Positions 10,346 through 20,720 of a stretch of DNA of 64,000 nt are shown piece by piece; the stretch's first letter is position 1; each line of letters opens with the position of its first letter. The DNA lies in the NCBI GenBank assembly GCA_963575645.1, contig OY754468.1, positions 7,006,001-7,070,000 on the forward strand. The letters are read 5' to 3'. Source of the DNA: Xanthostigma xanthostigma. Taxonomy: Eukaryota > Arthropoda > Insecta > Raphidioptera > Raphidiidae. A program made the translations under genes and the position numbers. The notes beneath the pieces were generated by a model. It was not told where the DNA came from, made no database searches, and was given only the letters and a program-made list of their open reading frames with translations.

Positions 10346-11140
10346 TTTTAAGATCACCGCGTTCCAATCAGAATCAAAGAAGCCGCCTTGTTTGTGAATG
10401 CTAAAATGAGTTTGACATATAGAGATATAAGTAACAAGAGTACGCTAGTTTGTATGCTTGCCATAAGTGAAAGTGTCTTCAGTTGAGAGAGAGAACGCTG
10501 CAGAAAACCCAGAAAACCAGATATTTGTTTACTCAAATCGTTGTTTTGTATCATTAGTTACCATAGAGATAAGGAACTGTTCTCTGACTGAATTGCAGAA
10601 ACTTTCACGGCTCTAGTCTAATATCTCTATGGTTTGACCACACACAAGATGTTTAAATAAAATTGTCAAATAGGTGAAATAACATTTAATTTCCATAAAT
10701 ATATTTCTACCGACTGTTGACTACAGACTCTCGGACTATAATGAGGATTATTATGGAGAAAACAAAGTTGCGAATAATGATTTTCAACTGCGTGTATTTA
10801 ATAATCTGTTGTATTCAGTAAGTCGTAAGGTTAAGGTTAAACATTGTTTGATTGAAGATCGTGCAATCTTGGAATAAAATCAGCCATTAAAATATAATCG
10901 CCGCCATAACCGATCGTACGCTGCAATAATCTCTGTAATATGCACTCGTTATTCTTCAAACGGCTGTTCTTTTAAAGAAGCAAATAGACAAGGGAACATA
11001 GAGTTTTATAAACTATACGCGTATACAAGCTGGTACAGAAATGCGTCCTGTTTAAATACCAATTGAGTATGTGATTTATTTATAAAAAATGATTTTAAAA
11101 AAGTGAAAATTTTAATTACTAAATACTGTTTTACTACATA
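10346..11140. other. intergenic, nothing recognised
   Basis: A small inverted pair 'accatagagata'/'tatctctatggt' bounds 10559-10634. Otherwise no supported feature. Confidence 0.4.
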
Positions 11141-11512
11141 ATATACCGACCCGGTCCGGGTTCACCCGAATATGTAAATTGCCACCGTTTTTTCATCGAC
11201 TTATGCAAAATTGGTCTCCACGAAAAGCGCTTTTATTTTAACGCGATGATATATAGCCTAGGGTGTTTTTTTATTTTCTTCTTTTCGGTTCCGTTGGTTA
11301 ATGTTTTAGCATTCTCCCTAAATTTCAACTTCCTAGATAAAGCTTGTGAACGGCGCAAACCGAGTTTGTTTCCTATTTAATTAACATGGGAAAAACAGCG
11401 TTTTTGCTCAAGCATGGATAGCTGGTAGAACATTTTTTTTTAATTTTAAATGGGAGCATTTTGTAGAGGATTAAATTTAGTCTAAATTAATTACGAGTAA
11501 TCATAACAATAT
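11141..11512 (+). repeat. fragment of the CTAGCGG/'cccggtccgg' repeat and flanking DNA
   Basis: 'accgacccggtccgggttca' plus 'ccaccgttttttcatcgac' parallels 451-515. The rest, up to the LTR, is unassigned. Confidence 0.45.
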
Positions 11513-12165
11513 TGTTGCGCCCCCCAGTTGGGACGACTATGAACTCTAAAGAATTATTTTACGTATTTCCCCCCCAGTGATGCGCCTATGAAGTTTCTAG
11601 AATAAAGTAGAAAAGTCGTTACAATACTTGAAAGTCAACCAATAACAATGGAAACAGATAACAAACATCCGACCTTGGAGACCCACACACATGTAAAGGA
11701 AAGGATCTCGATGCGTGGAGAACATTCTAGAGATTGGACCGAAAAACTATAAAAGGCGGGCAGAGTGAGCAAGTCAGTCAGTCAGTTATTGGAGCTATTC
11801 GTTGTGTTGACACAGTGCTCTGGCATTATTACATAAATTAGTCAGTATTCGAGCTGTTCATAATACAGTGCTCTGGCATTACGACATAAATTATACTGTG
11901 GAAATAAATTATAACTCTAGTGAGTGCTTTTAAATAAATGACTTATAGTTACTAGACAAGTGTGCTGATAAACTTTGTGTTGTGTTCTTGTGTGTTGTAA
12001 ATATTTCTTTGTACATAATTTAGAACTATTCGTTTTGTTTCTGTTAACGTTATTATTTTTGTTAAGCTAAAGAAGTACACTTTCGTTTGTGTGTTTTACT
12101 GTTTGTTAAACAATTATTCTTGTAAATAAATAATTTCCGCCACGAACTACAGCAGTTTTGTTACA
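11513..12165 (+). mobile_element. solo LTR of a retrotransposon (copy 2, forward)
   Basis: Starts TGTTGCGCCCCCC and ends GTTTTGTTACA, flanked by ATAT on both sides (11509-11512, 12166-12169). Forward-oriented relative of the LTRs at 1022, 16546, 51709 and 57922. No gag/pol beside it, so a solo LTR. Confidence 0.8.
11749..11780 (+). promoter_or_regulatory. LTR core promoter: TATA box plus TCAGT initiator
   Basis: TATAAAA at 11749-11755 is followed about 25 nt later by tandem TCAGT motifs (11774 onward), the usual arthropod initiator. The TATA element is also visible in the other LTR copies. Activity is inferred, not shown. Confidence 0.6.
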
Positions 12166-12169
12166 ATAT

Positions 12170-12544
12170 TCTTGTACTAATTGTGAAAAAATAAAAATCT
12201 AGGTTCCTCTTCCCCTCGAGTAAGAAAAAAATGAGATTTTGGCCTTCCCGTCCGTCTGAAACCTCTTATGTAATAAATGAACCGTACGTTTCGTACATAG
12301 GTGCATGTAGATAAATGTAGATAATAATTATTTAGTAGGTACCTAGAAATGCATCGGATGCAAGTCATGCATCCAGCGATGTATGCACGTGTGGTCACAT
12401 GAACAGTCATTAATCTAATCAACATCATCAACAAGTGATTAGATATGTATTTGCCTCACATTATCTACACATTATACGGAGAATAGGCCTTCTAACCTAC
12501 ACAATAATGATAACCTCTCTTTAGTCTCCAGGCATAATAATTAG
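12170..12544. other. intergenic, nothing recognised
   Basis: One 85-codon minus-strand frame is present but has no recognisable motif; not called. Confidence 0.4.
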
Positions 12545-13066
12545 TAGTGATGTGCCGGATCGTTAAAAATGTATATCCGCGGATACGGATCTGAATACGG
12601 ATTTTTGGTTTCAAGATCCGCGGATACGGATCTTAACTTTCTTAGAGTACGCGGCGGTAAATAATGCACATCGATCTTTGGAAAGAGACTATCTGTTATG
12701 GGAAAAAGTTATTGACCTCTTTAAAAGTTAACTCTCATAACAGATTGTCTCTTTCCAAAGATCGATGTGCAATAATCTCATTATAAAGATAGTTGATTTA
12801 GTACCTTTGAATTATGTACTATTAGTATGGTACTTATTACGATAAATGTTTGCAATATAAAAGTACCGAATACGATTTTAAAAAATAAAAAATAATCTGA
12901 ATGGAATTTAACAGTTTTTCATTATTACCTAATCACCTATATATATATATAAAATTTCATCTATGAATTGAAAATTAATAAGGTAAAAGATCCGCCAAAA
13001 ATTAACGGATACGGATCTTTCTTCTCCCTCAGATATCCGCGGATACGGATATCTGGCACATCACTA
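12545..13066. mobile_element. hAT-type MITE, family 'TAGTGATGTGCCGG', copy 1
   Basis: Ends TAGTGATGTGCCGGATC...TCTGGCACATCACTA, with 8-bp flanks ATAATTAG (12537-12544) and ATAATTAA (13067-13074). Rich in 'tccgcggatacggat' motifs, with an internal hairpin at 12666-12770. No transposase. An 8-bp duplication is the hAT hallmark. A second copy lies at 55433-55972. Confidence 0.82.
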
Positions 13067-13287
13067 ATAATTAATTAGACTCCAGATAGAAGAGTATCTC
13101 TAATCGTGAATAATTAATGGATTGGATGCAAATATTTTGGTGAAGCCAAGCGTGCAGCGATGAGGTTATTGGAGTTTCGAAGGCTCCTCTTACTACAGGC
13201 CCCCAGTTCCCAAGTTGTAAATCGTGCAGTGTTAAAAGTGTCAATTGTAAATTCGACTTATTATTGAAGCAACATTAAGTTTTCACT

Positions 13288-13910
13288 TCAAGGTCGGTGT
13301 AAACTCCATTTAACGTCACTCGATATAATGACAAACTCCTTAAAACGTCGAAATTACTTAACTCTAGATGGTTTACCTTGTTGCTCATACGATGATACAC
13401 TCTAAATAACGATACATCCATTCTAAATAACGACAACAATGCGTCATCATTAAGCAATAAACAGTACTTGTTTGTTATTTTGTTGCTTTGTTGTCGGTGT
13501 CATGCGTACCGAATATTCTAAGAAATTGATTCTTTTGTTTGTTGGAATTAGTTTTCATGTTTAGCTCAGCTGCAGATAAGTTATCATATTCTTAGTTGCC
13601 CACAAACTTGCAAACTGTGAACATGGCGAGTAAAAGAAAATCTTTGTGTATTGACGAAAAAGTTTAATTAATACGCGCAATAGAGGCGGGAAAAAAGATA
13701 ATTGATGTTGGAAGACGATTTGGAGTCAGTCGCTCGATCGTATCGACAATATGGAAGAACAAAGAAAAAATTCTTGAATCGATATATTATGAATGAATAC
13801 ATATTAGGTATAGTGAAAAAATATTAATGGATTATTTCTTCTCTCCGTTTAACGACAACTTCCAATAACGTCACAAAGTGCACAGTCCCTTGAGCGTCAC
13901 TTTATACAAA
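13288..13910 (+). mobile_element. internally deleted pogo-like element
   Basis: The 5' end 'gtaaactccatttaacgtca' and the inverted 3' block 'cttctctccgtttaacgaca...cgtcacaaagtgcacag' bracket a transposase N-terminal remnant. A related end occurs at 31311-31405 ('cagtgtaaactctatatagc'). Confidence 0.6.
13623..13796 (+). pseudogene. pogo/Tigger transposase N-terminus (CENP-B-type HTH)
   Basis: ATG is followed by MASKRKSLCIDEKV, an in-frame TAA at codon 15, then LIRAIEAGKKIIDVGRRFGV and SRSIVSTIWKNKEKI before a stop. This is the psq/CENP-B N-terminal helix-turn-helix of pogo-family transposases, which binds the element ends. The DDE catalytic domain is entirely missing and the premature stop shows the remnant is dead. 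Only ~57 codons remain of a normally several-hundred-residue protein. Confidence 0.8.
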
Positions 13911-14109
13911 AATAATAAGTCTTATTTATTTCGTTCCAATTTATTTATTTAGATAAGCTTACCAAGATAGAAAAGACAGTGGTTTATATAGGCGCTGCAT
14001 CGTTCTTTCTTTTGTTGCCTGGAATTTGGCAACAAAGCCCTTTTTATATACACATATTATTAGAACATCATCCAAGTCGATTGATGTGTCTCACAACAAT
14101 ATGTGTCTC

Positions 14110-14190
14110 ATTGTCAGAATGACTAGCTGATTGTCGTCTCACAAATTTCTGTTGTCCCAACGAGGAGATTGTAACAATACTTTTGACGCA
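14110..14190. repeat. LTR-end-like fragment
   Basis: 'gttgtcccaacgaggagatt' followed by 'gtaacaatac' resembles 27865-27903 ('gtcctcccaacagggagcgt', 'gtaacaat'). The two share preceding 'tgtctcac' blocks, suggesting ends of one further LTR family. Too short to assign. Confidence 0.4.
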
Positions 14191-14495
14191 TACTGTATCT
14201 AGTGTAATGACTTGTACCTATTTAGTCTTTAATATTGCTGTATGCATTTGTATGTCATTAACTCCTTGCTGCAGACAGATTTCATGCATACATTACGATT
14301 GCAATATATGCATAATTTGATATGTTTAATAATATTACATGCATATCATTAATATAATAAATCAATTCATTATAACATAGCAGTGGCGAGGACAAATCAA
14401 ATTTTAGAAATAATATTGACTTGTATTTACGTCAATACCCTTCGATTAGAATCCTATCGCAGTCAGTACCTATCATTTTTAGGGGTCCGTACCTG

Positions 14496-15590
14496 AAAAG
14501 AAAAAAATTCCAGCCAGTTGGGCGACGGGACCATTTTCCAACTTCAAAAATGTTGACATTCGATTATAATAAAGAAAATAAAATTTCTGATATCGCGTGA
14601 GGTGACTATGGTTACCTACATAGTATGTTCCACGTCATGTACAAATTAATCAAAGCATGCCTAACTAGTTTATTTCTGACAGATCCATAAAACAAGAGAG
14701 CGGATGATTTTTTTTTTATTTTCAAAATATTTCCGAAACTAAAATTTAGAAAAACATTTTTTTAACAAAACTTTCTTGAAAAAATAAACAGAATAATAAG
14801 CCGTTATGAAAAGTATACCATTATTATATAAAAATACCGTTTTAGCATATATCTCTTCTGCGCATGCCCGATTTTCCCCGAAAACAATAGGGGGCTCTTC
14901 ATATTTGCATACCAAACATCCTCCCAAAATTTGGTTTCAATCTGCTCATCCGTTTGACCTGTATCGTGTTCACAGACTAACAGACGCACAGAGTTTTTTT
15001 AAAAATATGTTTTTTGGATTCGGGGGACGTCAAAACGGAAAGGTATTGTAAAATTTTTGAAAAGTGATTTTTGACCTAAACTAGTAACCATTCCCCACTT
15101 GTTGGTTGGAATGGTAAAAGAAACGCTTCCCCTTCTCCGACTTCTACCGGCAGTTGAGAGGAAAGAGTGGGAGAATCATTTCGCTAGAGGGGTAAATTTA
15201 TTGGTCTGCACTAATAGCATAATACTCGTTTATTAATAGGTTTCCTGACTATCTTGTCAGTGCTAGGATAACGCTGCATCCTGGCTGGTAATCATGTGAC
15301 TTGTTTTAAAGTGGTGATAGGAGGAAACTCTCCCGTACAGTTAGAAACTTATGGCCATATTCACCAAACTTAAGTAATTATTTATTCGGTTCATTTGCTT
15401 TTCAGGTAGATATTCCTCCGAGTAAATAGCGATAATTCAATTCACCAAACATGATTATGTTTACTGCAGGTATAAATCTATTCTGTTCAAATTCCGAGGG
15501 TTAAATATTTATTCGCCTGATAAAATAATAATGGCGGCCACATAGATCATAATACCTAACCTATAAACGTGGAGTATTATATCTACAGTA
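14496..15590 (+). repeat. dispersed repeat family B, long copy
   Basis: Runs from 'aaattccagccagttgggcg' and 'acgggaccatttt' through 'ggtttcaatctgctcatccg' and 'ttgacctgtatcgtgttcac' to 'cttatggccatattcaccaa' and 'taacctataaacgtggagta'. Parallel copies: 18838-19310, 35566-37880 (interrupted), 43985-46000 (interrupted), 49500-50440 (interrupted). Open frames inside are repeat translations, not genes. Confidence 0.7.
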
Positions 15591-15790
15591 TCCCCACTTG
15601 TGGGTTGGAATGGTAAAAGGAACCCTTATAGGATTACTTTGTTCTCTGTCTGTCTGTCTGTCAAGACTCTTGGGAACAAAACATTTAGGGTACTTCCCGT
15701 TGACCTATAATCATGAAATTTGGCAAGAAGCAATGTCTTATAGCACAAGTAAAGGGAAAAATCCGAAAACCGTAAATTTGTAGTTACATC
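15591..15790 (+). repeat. 'ggttccgt'-family fragment
   Basis: 'aaaggaacccttataggatt', four GTCT units, 'gggtacttcccgttgaccta' and 'atgaaatttggcaagaag' match the reverse of 4480-5150. The 61-codon frame here is part of this repeat. Confidence 0.6.
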
Positions 15791-16465
15791 ACAAAAAAGA
15801 TAATGTTTTTAAACCGCAACAACATGCTACGCACGTACACAGTAACAGTTTTAATATAAAACAAGCGTCCGCTACCGGTGCGTTTATACAGCGCAATATG
15901 AAAACTCTCGCATACAACACGGTGTGAGAACTATGCTATCAGATATAGCCACGACGTACAATACAGTTCAGTAGTCCATCTAAACTCATTGCAATTACAG
16001 GCTTAGTTGGCAAACTGACCGCGACGTTGTCAATGTATTGGACAACGGTTTTCCAACGGCTAAGCGGGAAAAATCTTCAAGACTCGATTTTCGAGATGGC
16101 CGAATTATTTACATCATCGAGGATCTTAAATAGTATCACAAAAATAAAAATTTGTTAAAATTTATGATTTCAACTGTCGGGCCCTTTACAATAGGTATCT
16201 TCCCAATATATGGGCAAGTTGAAAATTTGAATGTACACACCATAGTATATATTTTATTAAAAGTTTGTTGATAGTATTGATTTCCTACGTGCAAAAAGTA
16301 TGGCACTCCCAAAGCAATTTTTCTTGATTGTCATGTCAGCAAGTATGTTTATGAATCTAAAGCTATGTTGTATACAATTTGTAAAACAATACTACCCGAT
16401 CTTTATTTATTAAACATTGTATACTATAATAATGTACACTTAAAAAGTATATAAAGGTTTAGTCA
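15791..16465. other. intergenic, nothing recognised
   Basis: Moderately mixed composition; no domain, repeat ends or RNA structure recognised. Confidence 0.4.
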
Positions 16466-17395
16466 CTACTAGCTGCGAACCCGGCTTCGCTCGAGTCAAT
16501 TTCTGTGTGTATTTAAAGTCGCGTCAGAAATAGCTGCATACATATTGTAACAAAACTGCTGTAGTCCGTGGCGGAAATTATTTATTTGCAATAATAAATG
16601 TTTAACAAAACAGTAAAACACACAAACGAAAGCATACTTCTTTAACTTAACAGCAATAATAACGTTAACAGAAACAAAACTAATAGTTCTAAATTATCAA
16701 ATAAAAGACTAAGTAACAGAAAATATAGAGTCACTAAATGATGTACACAAACTATTTACTACAACACGGGAACACAACACAAAGTTTATCAGCACACTTG
16801 TCTATTAACTATAAATCATTTATGTAAAATCACTCACTAAAGTTTATTTATTTTCACAGTATAACTGAATAATTTAAGTTGTAATGCCAGAGCACTGTGT
16901 CAACACAACTCACGAACAGCTCGAATACTGACTGACTCGACTTGCCCACTCTGCTCGCCTTTTATAGTCTCGTCCCACGCTTCTATCGAATGTTCTGGAT
17001 GAATCGAGATTTCTTCCTTTACATCTATTGTTCTCTCCAAGCGATTGTAAGAAATCGGGTCTAACTTCGCTACCTGCTTTCTGCACCGAGATCCCTTCCT
17101 TTACATGTATTTGTGTCTCTCCAAGCGATTGTCTGCAGGTCGGATGTTTTTACCTGTTTTCCATTGTTGTTGTTTCTACTAGTTTCTACAAATTTCAGAG
17201 TCGTCCCATCAAGGGGCACGCAACAATATAAAAATAGTGCTGGTCCTGCGGTGTTTGTAGTCCACACTAAATCGAGTAGGATATATTTCCGCCTCTTTAA
17301 AATAGTCTTCTAGACATCGTGTCCTCTGCGAATGCGCCGATTTTGATGCGGTTTGCGGCAATCGACTCTCAGATGACTTGGAAATTTGAAATTTG
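16466..17395 (+). repeat. CTAGC-type repeat split by an LTR
   Basis: 'ctagctgcgaacccggcttc' precedes the LTR at 16546-17225, and the interrupted repeat resumes after its ATAT duplication with 'aaaaatagtgctggtcctgc'. The LTR therefore inserted into an older repeat. Confidence 0.55.
16546..17225 (-). mobile_element. solo LTR of a retrotransposon (copy 3)
   Basis: TGTAACAAAACTG...GGCACGCAACA on +, flanked by ATAT (16542-16545 and 17226-17229). 680 bp. It contains an internal duplication of the 'ccttccttta' / 'ctctccaagcgattgt' block (near 17020-17130), making it longer than the copy at 1022. Confidence 0.82.
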
Positions 17396-17732
17396 TCGTC
17401 CAGCTAGGTAATTGTGTGTATATAAAGGAAAAAAATCAGAAAACAGTGAATTTTTAAGGTTTGAAATATTTTACAAGCAATCGATTTTTATTAACACCTA
17501 GCGTCTTTCGAAAAAGAACACTATAGGTACAGGAAAAAAGATTAATTTTAGAAATCATTTTTGAATGATAAATAGTAATAATTTCTTCAGAAAAAGTAAT
17601 GATTTCCCATCAAAAACATAAATGTGAAAAAGGGAGCCAAGTTCAATATTCAATACAAAAAACATTGAAATCTAAAAAGGTGCCAAGTTTTGACACATAT
17701 TATAAACATGAAGTTTAGGTATAAATCTGTAC
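17396..17732. other. intergenic, nothing recognised
   Basis: AT-rich sequence without recognisable features. Confidence 0.4.
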
Positions 17733-18357
17733 CTACTAATATATAAAGCTGAAGAGTTTGTTTGTTTGAACGCGCTAATCTCAGAAAATACTGGTTCGAA
17801 TTGAAAAAACTTTTTTTTGATAGCCCATTTATCAAGGAAGGCTATAGGCTATATAATATTACTCTATGACCAATTGAAGCGGAACATCAATGAAAAATGT
17901 TGCAAGATGTACCTCAAAATTAGTACGTACGACAAATATTATCAGGTGAAATGCCGCGCACGACGGTTACAGGTCGAATAGCTCAGTCGGTAGAGTGTAA
18001 GATTCTTAATGCCAGGGTCTTGGGTTCAAACCCTACGTCGGCGAATATATATTTTTATTTTTTTTATTTTCTACATTGCTTTCTTCTAAGGCTTACATTT
18101 CAATTTATTAAAATTTTATTACGACTGATTAAAATTAAATATTTATTATATGTATTGAAAGAAATTTTATTATTTAAAAAAAAGTATATAAATACCTACT
18201 GCTTTTTAACGACAAAAACTTTTGAACGGTAACTCCGATCATTATAAAGTTTGGACACAACATTCATCTCGGTAAACTAAGATGAATGTGCGTACTCATG
18301 TCCATTTCTTCCCCATTCGTTCTTTTGCACTCGGTTGAAACCGGGCGGGACCGCTAG
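17733..18357 (-). repeat. CTAGCGG repeat, long form carrying a tRNA-like unit
   Basis: Inverted relative to 5669: it begins at the right with 'ccgctag' preceded by 'cccggtttcaacc...' and runs left to 'aactcttcagctttatatat'. It has ~350 bp of extra middle sequence, including a 73-nt tRNA-Lys-like unit and a shared 3' flank ('tctacattgctttcttctaa'). The same long form is at 31438-32027. Confidence 0.75.
17972..18044 (+). tRNA. tRNA-Lys-like sequence inside a repeat
   Basis: D-arm 'tagctcagtcggtagag' (A box) and T-arm 'gggttcaaaccc' (B box) are excellent. The loop TTCTTAA gives anticodon CTT (Lys) and the 'agggtc' variable region is Lys-like. The anticodon stem (taaga/tgcca) and acceptor pairing are broken, so it is unlikely to be a working tRNA, though an internal Pol III promoter could survive. 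It runs antisense to the host repeat. Confidence 0.6.
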
Positions 18358-18837
18358 TCATAATATAAAACACGAAAACTTTCCAAGTGAAAACTTAACA
18401 CCTATATAGATTTCATTTTTTTTATTGAATATTCACATTTATGTTTTTGATGGGGTAGACTTTACTGAACGTTATTTCCTCCCGAAAACGTTGCTTACGT
18501 ACGAAAAAAGAGTTATTCTCAAGTCGCGTCTAAAGAAGTCTTACTTCAATAATTTTTAGACTACAGCGAGCTTAATAATTTCTATCAACTTATCTATCCA
18601 CACGACTGTCAGATGTCAAACATGTGAGGTCGGCGCATGTCATTTGTTCTTGTCGCAAGTCACTTGTCTATGAAACAGACAAACATACTACGCATGGTTT
18701 CAGGTTACACAGATTTGAATTGTAAATTACAACATTATTATTCGCTTGTTTTACATGTCAAAGTGATATTTACAGCAAGAGAAAATGTATTGAACTCGAG
18801 TCACTGTTTTACGCAATAAGTGACCAAGAAAACGAAG
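18358..18837. other. intergenic, nothing recognised
   Basis: One 60-codon frame (18637-18819) has no recognisable content; no gene called. Confidence 0.4.
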
Positions 18838-19310
18838 AAACAAACATTCCAGTCAATTGGGCGACGGGACCATTCCAACTTCGAAAATATTGGCATTTGA
18901 TATATTATTATAATAAAAAAAAATAAATAAAATGCCTGTTATCGCAGGCGGTAACGCGGTTAACGGCTAGTATTAAATATTATTAAATGTTATTCGTTTG
19001 CATGGTTAACCTAAATAATATGTTTCACGTCATGTAAAAATTAACTAATTTTTTTCTGGCTGAACTAAAGAACAGCTGATTTTTTATTTTCAAAATAATT
19101 CCGAAACTATAAGGTTTAGAAATACATTTTTTTTTCGAAAATAATAAACCGTTATGAAAAGTATATAAAAACGACGTTATAGCATATATCTCTTTTGTGT
19201 ATGCGCCGATTTTCCCCAAAAACAATAGGGGTTTTCATATTTGCATATCAAACATCCTCTCAAAATTTGGTTTCAATACGCTCATCCGTTTGATCAGAAC
19301 TCCGGAATTT
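18838..19310 (+). repeat. dispersed repeat family B, copy
   Basis: 'attccagtcaattgggcgac', 'gggaccattccaacttcg' through 'catcctctcaaaatttggtt' and 'cgctcatccgtttgatc'. The 3' half of the long copies is absent. Confidence 0.65.
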
Positions 19311-19357
19311 TAAATGGCACGATAGGTCGAAAGTGGTATTGTTGAAAAGATCTTTAA

Positions 19358-19574
19358 TAAAATATTTTTAACAAAAAAATTGAACCGACTTCAAAAAAGG
19401 CACTAAAAAGTAAAAAATAATTGCGTATTGAAATGTTTTGGAGTCGGTGTAGTTCTCGGAATAGATTTCATTTTGGCTGACACCGACTCCAAAACATTTC
19501 AATACGCAATTATTTTTTACTTTTTAGTGCCTTTTTTGAAGTCGGTTCAATTTTTTTGTTAAAAATATTTTATT
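19358..19574. repeat. palindromic foldback with 'gaagtcggtt' arms
   Basis: Arms contain 'aaaaaaattgaaccgacttc', 'aaaaaaggcactaaaaagta' and 'aatgttttggagtcggtgt', returning inverted on the right. About 100 bp per arm, nearly perfect. A very common lepidopteran repeat style. Confidence 0.8.
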
Positions 19575-19880
19575 TTTCTCTTTTTAGTGTTAATCTAACA
19601 AATAAACATTATGCATGCTTTTGAAATTTGAGAGTTTCCCTCGATTTCTCCGGGATCCACCATCAGATCCTGACTTGGTTCCGATGGGATCATCTCGAAA
19701 GTGCACTCTTTCGAAAAAAAAAAAAAATTTGAAAATCGGTCCATAATTGACGGAGAAATCGGTGAACATACATAAAAAAATATATACAGACGAACACAGA
19801 ACCTCCTCCTTTTTGTTGAAGTCGGTTAAAAAATAGGCAAGTTTTGTTGGACATTTTTTTTGTTACTGCCACCCCTGTTA
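19575..19880 (-). repeat. dispersed repeat adjoining the foldback
   Basis: 'tttccctcgatttctccggg', 'gatccaccatcagatcctga' and the closing 'cctttttgttgaagtcggtt' are dispersed-repeat signatures of lepidopteran intergenic DNA. The minus-strand 60-codon frame is not a gene. Confidence 0.55.
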
Positions 19881-20096
19881 AGTAATATTCGTTTGAAATT
19901 ATTGAATTGAAATGTCATAATAACAAACTTAATTTTAAAAGTTGGCATTTAAAATCTAGTTAGCTAATTAAACAATGTCACAATAAGTTTTCAATAATTG
20001 CAATTGCTTTTTTTTGTCGGAAAATACTTAAATGTATGTACTCATAGCATATCTAGAAGAAATCAGCAGTGTTTAGAAGTATATGGAAGACATCAA
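19881..20096. other. intergenic, nothing recognised
   Basis: AT-rich, no supported feature. Confidence 0.4.
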
Positions 20097-20460
20097 ATAA
20101 ATAAAATTGTCGATTTTTTTCAGACTACCTATATATTGACAAAAATAAAATTATAAATCAATAAAACAATATATGACGTTTCGATCTGGGTTTAGATCTT
20201 CAGAAATATCTAAAAATATAAAAAATAATTAGTAAAATCTACTTATTTTATAATAGAACGCAGAAGTTAATTATAAAATAAGTAGATTTTACTAATTAAT
20301 TATTTTTTTATATTTTTAGATATTTCTGAAGAAGATCTAAACCCAGATGGAAACGTCATAATATTATGTTTTATTGATTTATAATTTTATTTTTGTCAAT
20401 ATATAGGTAGTCTGAAAAAAATCGACAATTTTATTTATTTGAAGAGTTCTATTCAGACGT
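20097..20460. repeat. PLE-type foldback with hammerhead-like motifs in both arms
   Basis: A ~170-bp arm is repeated inverted. It contains the PLE block ('aaattgtcgatttttttcag', 'tatatattgacaaaaataaa') and, near the centre, CTGAAGA...GAAAC motifs on + (20326-20354) and - (20178-20203). No coding sequence. Confidence 0.6.
20326..20354 (+). ncRNA. hammerhead-ribozyme-like core (candidate)
   Basis: CTGAAGA, a short potential stem II (GATCT...AGAT), then GAAAC and GTC. The inverted arm has a sibling with a 3-base deletion (20178-20203, minus). Penelope-like terminal repeats are known to carry hammerhead motifs. Here the helix has an extra base and a mismatch, so activity is doubtful. Confidence 0.3.
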
Positions 20461-20499
20461 TAATCAAAGATTTGTATATGGAAGACAGTTTAAACTAGT

Positions 20500-20720
20500 G
20501 TTGGGCATAATCAATATATTTCAATAATCGAATGAATCGAAATAATCGGTTTTTATAATCGATCATTCGAATTATCGATTTTGAATGATGCGTTAACTTG
20601 GCAATTCTTAATTTGGTTTTATTTACTTTTACAGTATAAGCGAATGATCATTCAAAATATCGATTATGAATTTTGCAATTTCAATTTGTTAATATTACTT
20701 AACACAATATTAATAATGGA
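20500..20720. repeat. 'ATCGAAT'-rich segment
   Basis: 'gttgggcataatcaatat' followed by many 'aatcgaat/attcgatt' words, and again near 20640-20670, giving a self-complementary, MITE-like composition. Ends could not be fixed. Confidence 0.4.

Noticed and set aside
14739..15051. Open frames at 14739-15051, 37525-37861 and 45123-45356
   Set aside because: All are translations of the same family B repeat ('ttggtttcaatccgctcatc' and 'tgtatcgtgttcacaga'), not genes.
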